A stretch of DNA of 64,000 bases, taken from the NCBI GenBank assembly GCA_947090765.1, contig OX352322.1:1073501-1137500 (forward strand). The letters are read 5' to 3'. This DNA comes from Pseudomonas sp. MM223 (GTDB lineage: Bacteria > Pseudomonadota > Gammaproteobacteria > Pseudomonadales > Pseudomonadaceae). The notes below the pieces were generated by a model. That model was not told the origin of the DNA and did no database searches. It was given only the letters and a program-made list of their open reading frames with translations. Positions 30,323 to 39,708 of this stretch are shown in pieces; positions within the stretch are counted from its first letter, which is position 1; each line of letters begins with the position of its first letter. A program made the translations under genes and the position numbers.

Positions 30323-30799
30323 ATGAGCAATCCCAACAAAGACGTGATTGATGTGCTCAACGACCTGATCGAGTACAGCAAGGATGGCGAGAAAGGCTTC
30401 AAAGCCTCGGCCGATGATGTGAAAAACCCCGAGCTGAAAGCGTTCTTCGTCCAGCGTGCGGGTGAATGCGCCAATGCCGCTGGCGAACTGCAAAGCGAAG
30501 TGCGCCGTCTGGGCGGCGACCCGGAAACCTCCACCAGCATTAGCGGCGATTTGCATCGCGGGTGGGTCAACCTGAAGTCGATGGTCACCGGCAAGGACGA
30601 AGAAGCGGTGCTGAACGAGGTCGAGCGCGGCGAGGACCACGCCCTCAAGGCTTACAAGGAAGCCCGCGAGAAGCTGGTGAAACTGGGCCGCAGTGCCAGC
30701 GACATGACCTACAGCCTGGTGGAAAAACAGCTGCAAGGCGTGCAGCGCAACCATGACCAGGTCAAGGCCCTGCGCAACGCCGCCCGCGCCCGCTCCTAA
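30323..30799 (+). CDS. PA2169-family four-helix bundle protein (DUF2383)
   Basis: This 158-residue, charged, helical protein with no signal peptide begins with AAGGAG at 30310-30315 and ATG at 30323. The DUF2383/PA2169 family has ferritin-like helices (DVLNDLIEYSKDGEKGFKAS, VKNPELKAFFVQRAGECANA). Members are often induced in stress or stationary phase. The role is unknown. Its stop codon overlaps the stop of the convergent diguanylate cyclase. Confidence 0.85.
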   Translation: MSNPNKDVIDVLNDLIEYSKDGEKGFKASADDVKNPELKAFFVQRAGECANAAGELQSEVRRLGGDPETSTSISGDLHRGWVNLKSMVTGKDEEAVLNEVERGEDHALKAYKEAREKLVKLGRSASDMTYSLVEKQLQGVQRNHDQVKALRNAARARS

Positions 30800-32286
30800 G
30801 CGTCAGGCCCCTCTACCCGGTTGCGGCCCTTGGCCTTGGCCCGGTAGAGCGCTTCGTCCGCGGCCCCCAGCACCCTGCTCAGGTCGTGCTGGGTGCCGGA
30901 CAGGCCGATGCCGATGCTTACCGTTACCGCGTGGGCATCATCGGCAAACGGTGCCAGCGCCTCGACGCTGGTACGAATGCGTTCCGCCAGCAGCCGCGCG
31001 CCGGCCAGATCGGTTTCTGGCAGTACCACCTGAAACTCCTCCCCACCGTAACGAGCGGCCAAATCTGCCGGGCGGCGAATACTCGCCTCGATGGTCTTGG
31101 CCACTTCGCGCAATGCGTGGTCACCACCGGCATGGCCGTGGCGCTGGTTAAACGCCTTGAAGTGGTCCACGTCTACCATCAGCACCGCCAGCGGTTTGCG
31201 ATTGCGCTGGGCGCGGGCCCACTCCTGACGCAGCACCTGGTCGAGGCGACGACGGTTGGCCAGGCCAGTCAGGCTGTCGGTGGCAGCCAGCGTCGCCAGG
31301 CCCTGTTCGGCTTCCTGGCGGCGGCGCAGTTCGCGGCCCAGCAGCAGGGTCAGCCAGAGAATGCCCACGCACAGCACGCCTGTGGCGACGCTGACCAGAA
31401 TCGCCGTGCGGCGCCACGACTGGAACACCTCGTCGGCCGAGTGCACCACCAATACGATCAGTGGCAACTGCGCGACCCGGGCGAAGGTGTAGATGCGCGA
31501 GTTGCCGTCGCGGCCTGAGCGTGCAGTGAAGTTACCGCTCTGTTCGCTGAGAATGCGCTTGAAGTTGGGGCGCTCGGCATAGTTGGTGCCGATCAGCGGG
31601 TCTTGCGGGCGCGAGGGCTGACGGGCGAGCAGTTGCCCGTCGGTGTTGAACAGGTTGATGCTGCTGTCGTCGCCGATGTCCAGGCGCTGGAACAGTTCGC
31701 TGAAGTACGACAGGCGCAATGCGCCTGCGGCCAGCCCGGCAAACTCGCCATCGGGGCCGGAGATGCGCCGGCTGAAGCTGATACACCAGTCCAGGTCGCC
31801 GAGCTTGGCCTTGAACGGCGGGCCCACCAGCAAGCCCAGGTTGGCATTGTGCTGGTGGGCCTTGAATACTCCGGTTTCGCCGAAGTTGGCCTGGCGCGGC
31901 ACGTTGCTGGTGGAGTCGCCTACCACATTGCCTTGCTTGTCCAGCCACAGCACGTCACCGCGCTTGCGGTCGACAAAGGCTTCATTGAACAGCAGGCGTT
32001 GGCGCAACGGGCCTGGTATTGCCGGCAGTTCCTTGCGCCCGACGGCCCAGATCAGGCCCTGCAGCGACTGGTCATAGAGTTCGGCGTTGCGCAGGATGTC
32101 GCTTTCGATCAGCTGGACGATGTTGTTGGACGAGCGAATGGCCGAAAGCTCGACGCTGTCCCGTTCACGCGCCAGCAGGAAGCTGACGATGGCCACGATG
32201 GCGAGCACGGCAAGGCAACTGCCCAGGTTGAGGGTCAGCTCGGGGTGCGACCTGTGAAATGCGAAACGCGGTAATCGGGTGGGCAT
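30796..32286 (-). CDS. Membrane-bound diguanylate cyclase (GGDEF)
   Basis: This 496-residue protein has an N-terminal membrane segment (about 20-38), a periplasmic Cache-like sensor region (about 40-300), a second membrane segment (about 302-322) and a C-terminal GGDEF domain. The active site reads GGEEF near residue 414. An allosteric I-site RPAD precedes it by the usual five residues, so product inhibition is expected. It makes c-di-GMP from GTP in response to an extracellular signal. No EAL domain is present. The TAG stop overlaps the TAA of the convergent DUF2383 gene. Confidence 0.92.
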   Translation of the reverse strand: MPTRLPRFAFHRSHPELTLNLGSCLAVLAIVAIVSFLLARERDSVELSAIRSSNNIVQLIESDILRNAELYDQSLQGLIWAVGRKELPAIPGPLRQRLLFNEAFVDRKRGDVLWLDKQGNVVGDSTSNVPRQANFGETGVFKAHQHNANLGLLVGPPFKAKLGDLDWCISFSRRISGPDGEFAGLAAGALRLSYFSELFQRLDIGDDSSINLFNTDGQLLARQPSRPQDPLIGTNYAERPNFKRILSEQSGNFTARSGRDGNSRIYTFARVAQLPLIVLVVHSADEVFQSWRRTAILVSVATGVLCVGILWLTLLLGRELRRRQEAEQGLATLAATDSLTGLANRRRLDQVLRQEWARAQRNRKPLAVLMVDVDHFKAFNQRHGHAGGDHALREVAKTIEASIRRPADLAARYGGEEFQVVLPETDLAGARLLAERIRTSVEALAPFADDAHAVTVSIGIGLSGTQHDLSRVLGAADEALYRAKAKGRNRVEGPDA

Positions 32287-32345
32287 GCTCGCTACTGCGT
32301 GGGCAGGGCCATTCGCGGCGGCAGTATTCTAGGGAAGCCGGGATT

Positions 32346-32366
32346 GTCGGACAAGATTTGTCCGAC
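32346..32366. promoter_or_regulatory. Perfect 9-bp palindrome upstream of the diguanylate cyclase gene
   Basis: GTCGGACAA-GAT-TTGTCCGAC is a perfect inverted repeat 60 bases upstream of the cyclase start. It has no T tract on either side, so it looks like an operator rather than a terminator. The binding protein is unknown. Confidence 0.5.
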
Positions 32367-32397
32367 GGAATCACGTATGGGGCTGCTGTGCAGCCCA

Positions 32398-32476
32398 TCG
32401 CCGGCAAGCCAGCTCCCACAGGTACTGCGAAGCTCTTGAGCCTGTGCAATACCTGTGGGAGCTGGCTTGCCGGCGA
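32398..32476. repeat. Paired palindromic repeat, second REP class
   Basis: The arms TCGCCGGCAAGCCAGCTCCC.. and their complement are perfect over about 27 bases. Same class as 29798-29890 and 40981-41075. Confidence 0.88.
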
Positions 32477-32478
32477 AA

Positions 32479-32495
32479 CGAGGGCAAAGCCCTCG
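32479..32495 (-). terminator. Terminator of the OprD-family porin gene
   Basis: On the minus strand CGAGGGC-TTT-GCCCTCG is followed by TTTCG, 14 bases after the porin stop codon. The T tail is short, so strength is uncertain. Confidence 0.6.
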
Positions 32496-32509
32496 CCTGC
32501 GGTCTTGGA

Positions 32510-33844
32510 TCAGAACACGTTCAGTGGATAATCCACGATCACCCGCACTTCATCGTTGTCGCTGTTGTCGTCGATCGACGCATAACCCTGGCTGCCACGG
32601 TGGGTGGCATAGCGCACCAGTACCGACAGGTCCTTGAGGTCACCTTCCTGGAACACGTACTTCACGTCCAGGTCGCGTTCCCAGTGCATGGCGTTTTTGC
32701 CATCTTCAACGTAGTAATTGTAGTGAGTAGTGTCCTGGGTTGCCTTGGTCAGGTCGGCCTCACCGCGCGAGTACGACAGCGAGGTGGTCAGGCCAGGCAC
32801 GCCGACACCGGCGAAATCATAGTCGTACTGCAGCTTCCACGAGCGCTCGTTCGGCGCGTTGAAGTCCGAGTACATGCGCGAGTTGTCCAGGTACACGCTG
32901 TCGCCCAGGTTGATGTAGTCAAACGGCGTGTTGCCGTTCACTCGCTGGTAGGCGGCGGTGACGCTGTGGTACCCGGCGTTGACGGTGAAGTGCACGCTGT
33001 AGGTGTTGTTGTCGATCTTGCCCAGCAGGGCCTGGCCGGTGTCCTGGGTGTGGTAGAAGTGCACGCCCGGGTTCAGGCTGACCAGGTCATTGACCACGTA
33101 GGTGTAGTCGAAATCAGCGTAATACTGGTTCCAGATGTCCTTCAGCTCGGCGGCGTACAGGTTGGCGGTGATGTTCTCGGTACCGCTCCACGACGCGCCG
33201 GCCCAGTTCAGGTGCTTGCTCTTGTCGTGCTCGTTCAGCGAGCCGTAATAAGTGTCGATACGGCGGTGGCCGCTCTGGTTGTACGGGTGGGTGAAGCTTA
33301 CCTGGCCGCCTTCGAGCAGCAGGCCGTCGATGCTGGTGTTGGTCAGGCTCACACCACGGAAGGTTTGCGGCAGCATGCGGGTTTCGCCGCCAGCGATTAC
33401 CGGGTTGGTGAGGAACAGGTCACCGGCTTTCAGCTCGGTGTCGAACGCCTTCAGCTTGACCGCAGCACCAGCCGTGGAAAACGAGTGCGGGGCAGCGCCC
33501 AGTTCGTCTTCGTTTTTATGGTGGGTTGGCAGGATGCTGGTGCCGGCATGGCCGCCACCGCCGTCGAGCTTGAGGCCCAGCATGGCATGGGCATCCAGGC
33601 CGAAGCCGACCACGCCCGGGGTGTAGCCCGATTCGAAGCGCGCAACCGCGCCCTGGCCCCACTCGCGGGTGTCACGCACGCCAGCGTTGTGGTTGTCGCG
33701 GTTGAAGTAGGCGTTACGGAAATGCAGGTTGAAGGACGACCCTTCGATGAAGCCATCAGCCTTGTCTTCATCTGCCTGGGCGGCGAAAGGGATCGTTGCA
33801 GTCAACGCAATGAACAGCGGGGTAAAACGGAACGCGGAAGGCAC
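32510..33844 (-). CDS. OprD-family outer-membrane porin
   Basis: This 444-residue protein has a signal peptide (cleavage likely after IPFAAQA), then the OprD-family opening [21 protein letters not shown], alternating beta strands throughout, and a C-terminal aromatic (ending DYPLNVF) typical of outer-membrane barrels. OprD-type channels take up specific small substrates such as amino acids or organic acids. The substrate cannot be deduced here, and no catabolic genes are adjacent. Confidence 0.92.
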   Translation of the reverse strand: MPSAFRFTPLFIALTATIPFAAQADEDKADGFIEGSSFNLHFRNAYFNRDNHNAGVRDTREWGQGAVARFESGYTPGVVGFGLDAHAMLGLKLDGGGGHAGTSILPTHHKNEDELGAAPHSFSTAGAAVKLKAFDTELKAGDLFLTNPVIAGGETRMLPQTFRGVSLTNTSIDGLLLEGGQVSFTHPYNQSGHRRIDTYYGSLNEHDKSKHLNWAGASWSGTENITANLYAAELKDIWNQYYADFDYTYVVNDLVSLNPGVHFYHTQDTGQALLGKIDNNTYSVHFTVNAGYHSVTAAYQRVNGNTPFDYINLGDSVYLDNSRMYSDFNAPNERSWKLQYDYDFAGVGVPGLTTSLSYSRGEADLTKATQDTTHYNYYVEDGKNAMHWERDLDVKYVFQEGDLKDLSVLVRYATHRGSQGYASIDDNSDNDEVRVIVDYPLNVF

Positions 33845-33944
33845 CGGTACTAGCTCCTTTGGTCTGACGGTGGGGCAGTTTTTATTTTTGAATGTGCGTC
33901 TTTTTTATAGGTAGACGTTACAGCTTGGCTGAGAGTTAAAGCAC

Positions 33945-33975
33945 ATAAAAAAAGCCGCTGATCGGCAGCGGCTTT
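33945..33975 (-). terminator. Terminator downstream of the small exported protein gene
   Basis: A 10-bp stem (AAAGCCGCTG / CAGCGGCTTT, 33951-33960 and 33966-33975) with an A run on its left gives a hairpin plus U run on the minus strand. It separates the 74-residue gene from oprD. Confidence 0.85.
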
Positions 33976-34049
33976 AAAAGGCTAACATATCGGCACCGGT
34001 GGTGCCCATGGCGTAGCCAAGGGAAAACGGGAGCAGCAACAGCGCGTGA

Positions 34050-34274
34050 TCAGCTGTCGGCGTTGGCATCGACAGAAATCTTGGAAGCTGTCTGTTTTGC
34101 ATCTTTGGCGGCGTCAGCCTTGTTTGCAGCTACAGCGTCGCGGGCATCTTGATGAACGGCGGCAAGCTCTGCATTACGGGTGACGAAAGCGCTGGATTCT
34201 TCGGCCATGGCCAGGGGCGACAACAACAGGGAAGACAGAACGAAGACGCTGGCAATACCCATACTGTTGGACAT
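34050..34274 (-). CDS. Small exported protein of unknown function
   Basis: This 74-residue product has a signal peptide (SVFVLSSLLLSPLAMA, cleavage before EESSAF). The mature region is short, polar and Ala/Asp/Lys-rich (DAVAANKADAAKDAKQTASK) and probably helical or disordered. It contains no Cys. I recognise no family. It has its own terminator at 33945-33975. Confidence 0.7.
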   Translation of the reverse strand: MSNSMGIASVFVLSSLLLSPLAMAEESSAFVTRNAELAAVHQDARDAVAANKADAAKDAKQTASKISVDANADS

Positions 34275-34440
34275 TTGAAACTACCTTCTTGCGGTGCAAG
34301 TGCTAATGAGGACGGGGGTAAAGTTAGCCCTTTCAATGCACTTGAAACAGAGCGAAGTGCGATAAGCACTGTTGCGCAAAAGGTAACGATCCATGAAAAA
34401 GCAATAGTACTTTCGCCGCAAACCCCCGCGCTAGACGCGC

Positions 34441-34563
34441 CCTGTGTAGGAGCGGCCTTGCGCCGCGAATGGGCTGCGCAGCAGCCCCGGCAATCTCGGC
34501 CCTGACAAAGAGTTTGGGGCCGCTTCGCGACCCTTTCGCGGCACAAGGCCGCTCCTACACAGG
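34441..34563. repeat. Paired REP element
   Basis: The arms CCTGTGTAGGAGCGGCC.. and ..GGCCGCTCCTACACAGG are perfect over about 19 bases, with two internal hairpins. The gap 34275-34574 contains this element and the promoter region of the small exported gene. Confidence 0.88.
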
Positions 34564-34574
34564 GCGCGCAGGCC

Positions 34575-35957
34575 TCAAGGTCGGCAATTGGATGCCGAAG
34601 GTATTGAGCCCGGCTCCACTGCGCACAAACACCTCCCCCCATGCATCAGCGCAATCGCCTTGACGATCGCCAACCCCAACCCATGGTTGCCCCCACCGCT
34701 GTTGCTGCGCGCTGCATCCACCCGATAGAAGCGTTCAAACAGCAACGGCAGGTGCTCATCGTCAATCGCCGGCCCCGGGTTGCTCACGGCGATGCTGACC
34801 TGCTCGGGCCCGGCATCGATCTGCACCTGGATCACCTGGTGCGGCGCGGTGTGCTGCACCGCGTTGTTCAGCAGGTTGATCAGCGCCCGGCGCAACTGGG
34901 CCTTTTCGATGGGGGCCTGGGCGTCGCCGGTCACGCTCACGCTGACCTGGGCGTCTTCGAGGATGTAGTCCAGGTAATCGAGGGTGGTCGCCACTTCTTC
35001 GGCCAGCGAGGCCTGGGTCAGGGCGGTGGCCTTGCTGCCTTGGTCGGCGCTGGCCAGGAACAGCATGTCGTTGATGATGCTGCGCAGGCGCTCCAGCTCT
35101 TCCAGGTTCGATTGCAGCACCTCGAAGTAATGCTCGGCGCTGCGGCCGCGGGTCAGCGCCACCTGGGTCTGGCCAATCAGGTTGGTCAGCGGCGAGCGCA
35201 GTTCGTGGGCGACGTCGGCGTTGAAGGCCTCCAGCCGTGAGTAGGCCTGGCTGACCCGGTCGAGCGCGGCGTTGAAGGCGCCCGCAAACTGTGCCAGCTC
35301 CGGGGCCAGGGCGTGGGTTTGCAAACGCCCGTCCAGGCGTGGCGGGGCCAGGGCTTGGGCCTCGTTGGACAAGGCCAGCAGCGGGCGCAGGCCAATGCGC
35401 GCCACCCAGTAGCCCAGTATCGAAGCCAGCAGCACGCCAAGCACTGCCAGCCCGACAATCGCCACCAGCAGGCTGTGCTGGGCCTGCCAGAAGGTTTCGG
35501 TGTCGATGCCGATCAGAAAGCGCATCGCCGGTCGCTCGCCCAGCGCGGGCAATTCACTGACCAGCACCTTGTACGGGTAAGGCCGGTCGGGCAGGCGCAG
35601 GTCGCGCATGCCCTGCGGGCCTTCAGCAAAGGCACGTACCAGCTCGCTGGGGTGGCCGTATTCGTAGGTGGGGTTGCTGCTGACTACCCAGAAGCGGATG
35701 CGCTTGTCTTCTTCGCTGAGCAGGTTGAGTTTGTTGTTGATCTTGGCCCAGTGTTCCTGCGTACCAAAGCGGTTGAGGGTGGATTCGAGCACGCTGAAGC
35801 GCGCATCCAGCTCCGCCTGCGGTAGCAGGTCCAGGCTGCGGTCGACCTGGCGGTACAGCGCCGAGCCGATCAGCACGAACACGCCCAGCGCCACCAGGAT
35901 GAACAGCGCCGACAGGCGCAGCGCGATGGAATTACCCCGCACGGTTTTCCAGGACAT
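34575..35957 (-). CDS. Heavy-metal/efflux-type sensor histidine kinase, C-terminus frameshifted
   Basis: The frame gives 460 residues: a membrane segment (about 13-32), a periplasmic sensor, a second membrane segment (about 145-165), HAMP, an H-box (FNADVAHELRSPLTNLIGQT), an N-box (ALINLLNNAVQH) and a G2 box (GGGNHGLGLAIVKAIALMHGG). After HGG the text becomes atypical (RCLCAVEPG). Adding one G to the run of six (plus-strand C6 at 34635-34640) restores GGEVFVRSGAGLNTFGIQLP and a stop at 34555, giving 467 residues. All catalytic boxes precede the break, so activity may survive. It overlaps the response-regulator gene by 26 bases. Confidence 0.85.
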   Translation of the reverse strand: MSWKTVRGNSIALRLSALFILVALGVFVLIGSALYRQVDRSLDLLPQAELDARFSVLESTLNRFGTQEHWAKINNKLNLLSEEDKRIRFWVVSSNPTYEYGHPSELVRAFAEGPQGMRDLRLPDRPYPYKVLVSELPALGERPAMRFLIGIDTETFWQAQHSLLVAIVGLAVLGVLLASILGYWVARIGLRPLLALSNEAQALAPPRLDGRLQTHALAPELAQFAGAFNAALDRVSQAYSRLEAFNADVAHELRSPLTNLIGQTQVALTRGRSAEHYFEVLQSNLEELERLRSIINDMLFLASADQGSKATALTQASLAEEVATTLDYLDYILEDAQVSVSVTGDAQAPIEKAQLRRALINLLNNAVQHTAPHQVIQVQIDAGPEQVSIAVSNPGPAIDDEHLPLLFERFYRVDAARSNSGGGNHGLGLAIVKAIALMHGGRCLCAVEPGSIPSASNCRP

Positions 35958-36606
35958 AGCCCATGCCTCGGATGGTGTGCAGCAGCTTGTTGTCGAAGGG
36001 CCCGTCGAGCTTGGCGCGCAGGCGCTTGATTGCCACTTCCACAACGTTAGCGTCGCTGTCGAAGTTGATGTCCCAGACCAGCTCGGCAATCGCTGTCTTC
36101 GACAGGATTTCGCCCTGCCGGCGGGCCAGCACGCTGAGTAACGAGAATTCCTTGGCGGTCAGCTCCAGACGTTGGCCGGCCCGCGTGGCCTTGCGCGCCA
36201 TCAGGTCGATCCACAGGTCTGCCACTTGCACCTGCAATGGTTCATGGCTGCTGCTACGCCGGGTCAGGGCTTGCAGGCGGGCGACCAGTTCCAGAAACGA
36301 AAACGGCTTGCCCAGGTAGTCGTCGGCGCCTTCACGCAGGCCGTGGATGCGGTCTTCGACCCGTTCGCGGGCGGTCAGCATGATCACCGGCGTCTGCTTG
36401 CGCGCGCGCAAGGCGCGCAGCACGCCATAGCCGTCCAGGCCGGGCAGCATCACATCCAGCACGATCACCGCGTAGTCGCCCTCCAGGGCCAGGTGCAGGC
36501 CATCGATACCGTCCCGTGCCAGGTCTACGGTAAAGCCCTGTTCGCTCAGGCCGCGATGCAGGTAGTCGGCGGTTTTTTCTTCGTCTTCGATGATCAGCAC
36601 ACGCAT
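35932..36606 (-). CDS. OmpR-family response regulator (heavy-metal/CopR-like)
   Basis: This 224-residue protein has a receiver domain (MRVLIIEDEEKTADYLHRGL, phosphoacceptor Asp in VIVLDVMLPGLDG, Lys in YLGKPFSF) and a C-terminal winged helix (LELTAKEFSLLSVLARR, VVEVAIKRLRAKLD, IRGMGYVLE). It closely resembles CopR/CzcR/IrlR-type regulators. It lies between the kinase gene and the RND permease gene, on the same strand, so the unit adaptor-permease-regulator-kinase may be one operon. Confidence 0.92.
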   Translation of the reverse strand: MRVLIIEDEEKTADYLHRGLSEQGFTVDLARDGIDGLHLALEGDYAVIVLDVMLPGLDGYGVLRALRARKQTPVIMLTARERVEDRIHGLREGADDYLGKPFSFLELVARLQALTRRSSSHEPLQVQVADLWIDLMARKATRAGQRLELTAKEFSLLSVLARRQGEILSKTAIAELVWDINFDSDANVVEVAIKRLRAKLDGPFDNKLLHTIRGMGYVLENRAG

Positions 36607-36615
36607 GGTCTTGTC

Positions 36616-39600
36616 CTAGCTGGCACTTGGCGCTGCCGCACGGGCAGCCTGGCGGCGGTGGAACAGGCGCTCCAGGGCCAAGTATATGACCGGGGTGGTG
36701 AACAGCGTCAGGGCTTGGCTCACCAGCAGCCCGCCAACCACCGCAATGCCCAGTGGCTGGCGCAGCTCGGCGCCGGTACCAAAGCCGAACATCAGCGGCA
36801 CGGCGCCCAGTAAGGCCGCCAAGGTGGTCATGATGATCGGCCGGAAGCGCGTCAGGCAGGCCTGGTGAATCGCCTGTTCCGGTGTCAGGCCGTGATGGCG
36901 CTGGGCTTCAAGGGCGAAGTCGATCAGCAGGATGCCATTTTTCTTGACGATACCGATCAGCAGCACCACGCCGATCAGCCCCATGATGCTGAAGTCCTGG
37001 CCCATGGCCCATAGCAATATCAGCGCGCCCAGGCCGGCCGAGGGCAGGGTGGAGATGATTGTCAGCGGGTGGACGAAGCTTTCGTACAGCACGCCCAGGA
37101 TGATGTACACCGCCACCAGCGCCGCCAGGATTAGCCATGGCTGGCTCGAAAGCGAACTCTGGAAGGCCTGGGCCGCGCCCTGGAAGTTGCCGCTGATGGC
37201 GTCGGGCATGCCCAGTTCGCGCTGGGTGCGGTCGAGGATGCTCACCGCATCACCCAAGGCCACGCCGGGGGCCAGGTTGAACGACAGGTTGGCCGCCGGG
37301 AACAGGCCGTCGTGGCTGATCGACAGCGGCCCGGTGCTGGGTGGCGCCACGTGGGCCACGGCCGACAGCGGCACCATTTCGTTGGTCAGCGGCGAGCGCA
37401 GGTAAAAGTAGTTGAGGCTTTCGGCCTTGCCACGCTGGCGGGCATCCAGTTCGAGGATCACCTTGTACTGGTTGGTATCGGTCTGGAATTCGCTGATCTG
37501 CCGCTGGCCGAAGGCATCGTACAGGGCCTGGTCGACGTTGGTGGTGGTCAGGCCAAAACGCGCCGCGGCCTGGCGGTCGATGTCGATGCGGGTGACGCTG
37601 GCGCCCAGTTGCAGGTCGTTGGACAGGTCGCGGAAGGCCGGGTTTTCCCGCAGACGGTCGGTCAGGCGCTGGGTCCACAGGTTCAGCGCGTCGCCGTCAT
37701 TGCTCTTGAGCACGTACTGATACTGCGTGCGCGAAGGCCCGGAGCTGAGGTTGATGTCCTGGCCGGCGCGCATGTACAGGACAATGCCCGGTACCTGGGC
37801 CAGCTTGGGCCGCAGCCGGTCGATCAGCTCGCTGGCCGACACATCGCGCTCACCACGTGGCTTGAGGGCGATCCAGAAGCGGCCGTTGGCGATGGTCTGG
37901 TTGCTGCCGGTGACACCCACCGAATGGGAGAACGCGCGCACCGCAGGGTCCGCCTCGATGATCTTGGCCAGCGCCTGATGCTTCTCGATCATCGACGGAT
38001 ACGAAACATCCGCCGCAGCTTCGCTGGTGCCGAGGATGAAACCGGTGTCCTGCAGCGGGAAAAAGCCCTTGGGGATGGCCACGTAACCTGCCACCGCCAG
38101 CGCCAGGGTCACACCAAACACGCCAAGGGTAAGGCGTTGGTGGGCAAGGGCCCGGTTCAGGCCCTTTTCGTACCACTTGACCAGGCGCTCGCCAAAGCCG
38201 CCTTTGTGTTCGCCGGGTGGTCGGCGCATGAACAGCGCGCACAGGGTGGGCGCCAGGGTCAGCGAGACCACCACCGAAATCAGGATGGTGGCAGTGGCGG
38301 TAAGGGCGAACTCCTTGAACAGCCGACCGACCACGCCGCCCATGAACAGTAAGGGAATGAATGCGGCGATCAGCGAGAAACTGATCGACACCACTGTAAA
38401 GCCGATTTCCCCGGCGCCCTTAAGCGCCGCCGTGCGGCTGTCGTCGCCGGCTTCCAGGTGACGGTGGATGTTTTCCACCACCACGATGGCGTCGTCGACC
38501 ACAAAGCCCACCGAGATGACGATGGCCACGAGGGTGAGGTTGTTCAGGCTGAAACCCAGTACGTACATCAGCGCGCAGCTGGCGATCAGCGACACGCCGA
38601 GCACGCTGGACACCACCATGGTTGCCGACCACTGGCGCAGGAACAACGCCATTACCCCGATCACCAGGGCCACGGCGATCATCAACGTCAATTCCACCTC
38701 GTGCAGCGACGCGCGAATGGTCTGGGTGCGGTCCTGCAGCACTGACACCTCGACCGAGGCCGGCAGCATCTCTTGCAGCTTGGGCAGGGCGGCCAGCACG
38801 CGGTCCACGGTATCGACGATGTTGGCGCCAGGCTGGCGGAAGATCACCAGGTTCAGCCCCGGCTGGTCGCCGGACCAGGCTTTGACGTAGGCGTTTTCAG
38901 CCCCGTTGATCACCTTGGCCACGTCCTTGAGGTGCACGGGTGCACCGTCGCGGTACGAGACGATCAGTTGCGCGTAATCCTCGGGGTGGAACAGCTGGTC
39001 GTTGGCAGCGATGGTCGACACGCTGTGCTCGCCGTACAGCGCGCCTTTGGCCAGGTTCAGGCTGGTTTGCTGGATGGCCAGGCGCAGGTCGGCCAGGGTC
39101 AGGCCGATGGCGGCAAGCTTTTCGGGCTGTGCCTGCACGCGGATCGCCGGGCGCAACTGGCCGGTGATGTTGATCAGGCCCACCCCGTCGATCTGGCTCA
39201 ACTGACGGGCCAAGAGAGTTTCGGTGTAGTCGCTGAGGTCGTTGCCGGGCATCTGGTTGGGCTCGACCGTCAGTACCAGCACCGGGCTGTCGGCCGGGTT
39301 GACCTTGCGCCAGGTCGGCGGGTTGGGCAGGTCTTGCGGCAGGCGCGCGGTGGCCGTGTTGATCGCCGCCTGAACCTCCTGGGCGGCGGTGTCGATGTTC
39401 TTGTCGAGGGTGAACTGCAGGATCAGCGTGGTCGAACCCAGAGCGCTGCTGCTGGTCATCTGGGTCATGCCGGGGATGGCGCTGAACTGCACTTCCAGCG
39501 GCGTGGCCACGGACGAAGCCATGGTTTCCGGGCTGGCGCCGGGCAACTGGGCGGTAACCTGGATGGTCGGGAAGTCTGCCTCCGGCAGCGGCGCCACCGG

Positions 39601-39708
39601 CAGACGCGGGAAGGCGATGGCCCCCAGCAGCACCAGGGCGAAGGTCAGCAGCAGGGTGGCGATGGGGTGGTCGATGCACCAGGCGGAAACGCCGTTACGG
39701 GTGTTCAT
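36616..39708 (-). CDS. RND efflux permease (MdtB/MdtC-like)
   Basis: This 1030-residue inner-membrane pump has the RND layout of 12 segments and two large periplasmic loops. Proton-relay aspartates lie in VGFVVDDAIVVVENI near residue 405. The N-terminus (CIDHPIATLLLTFALVLLGA) and ALPKLQEMLPASVEVSVLQD place it in the HAE1 drug-efflux group, near MdtB/MdtC/MuxB, rather than the metal-exporting CzcA group. Its start overlaps the stop of the adaptor gene by 4 bases. There is one permease only, whereas MdtABC and MuxABC systems have two. Confidence 0.93.
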   Translation of the reverse strand: MNTRNGVSAWCIDHPIATLLLTFALVLLGAIAFPRLPVAPLPEADFPTIQVTAQLPGASPETMASSVATPLEVQFSAIPGMTQMTSSSALGSTTLILQFTLDKNIDTAAQEVQAAINTATARLPQDLPNPPTWRKVNPADSPVLVLTVEPNQMPGNDLSDYTETLLARQLSQIDGVGLINITGQLRPAIRVQAQPEKLAAIGLTLADLRLAIQQTSLNLAKGALYGEHSVSTIAANDQLFHPEDYAQLIVSYRDGAPVHLKDVAKVINGAENAYVKAWSGDQPGLNLVIFRQPGANIVDTVDRVLAALPKLQEMLPASVEVSVLQDRTQTIRASLHEVELTLMIAVALVIGVMALFLRQWSATMVVSSVLGVSLIASCALMYVLGFSLNNLTLVAIVISVGFVVDDAIVVVENIHRHLEAGDDSRTAALKGAGEIGFTVVSISFSLIAAFIPLLFMGGVVGRLFKEFALTATATILISVVVSLTLAPTLCALFMRRPPGEHKGGFGERLVKWYEKGLNRALAHQRLTLGVFGVTLALAVAGYVAIPKGFFPLQDTGFILGTSEAAADVSYPSMIEKHQALAKIIEADPAVRAFSHSVGVTGSNQTIANGRFWIALKPRGERDVSASELIDRLRPKLAQVPGIVLYMRAGQDINLSSGPSRTQYQYVLKSNDGDALNLWTQRLTDRLRENPAFRDLSNDLQLGASVTRIDIDRQAAARFGLTTTNVDQALYDAFGQRQISEFQTDTNQYKVILELDARQRGKAESLNYFYLRSPLTNEMVPLSAVAHVAPPSTGPLSISHDGLFPAANLSFNLAPGVALGDAVSILDRTQRELGMPDAISGNFQGAAQAFQSSLSSQPWLILAALVAVYIILGVLYESFVHPLTIISTLPSAGLGALILLWAMGQDFSIMGLIGVVLLIGIVKKNGILLIDFALEAQRHHGLTPEQAIHQACLTRFRPIIMTTLAALLGAVPLMFGFGTGAELRQPLGIAVVGGLLVSQALTLFTTPVIYLALERLFHRRQAARAAAPSAS

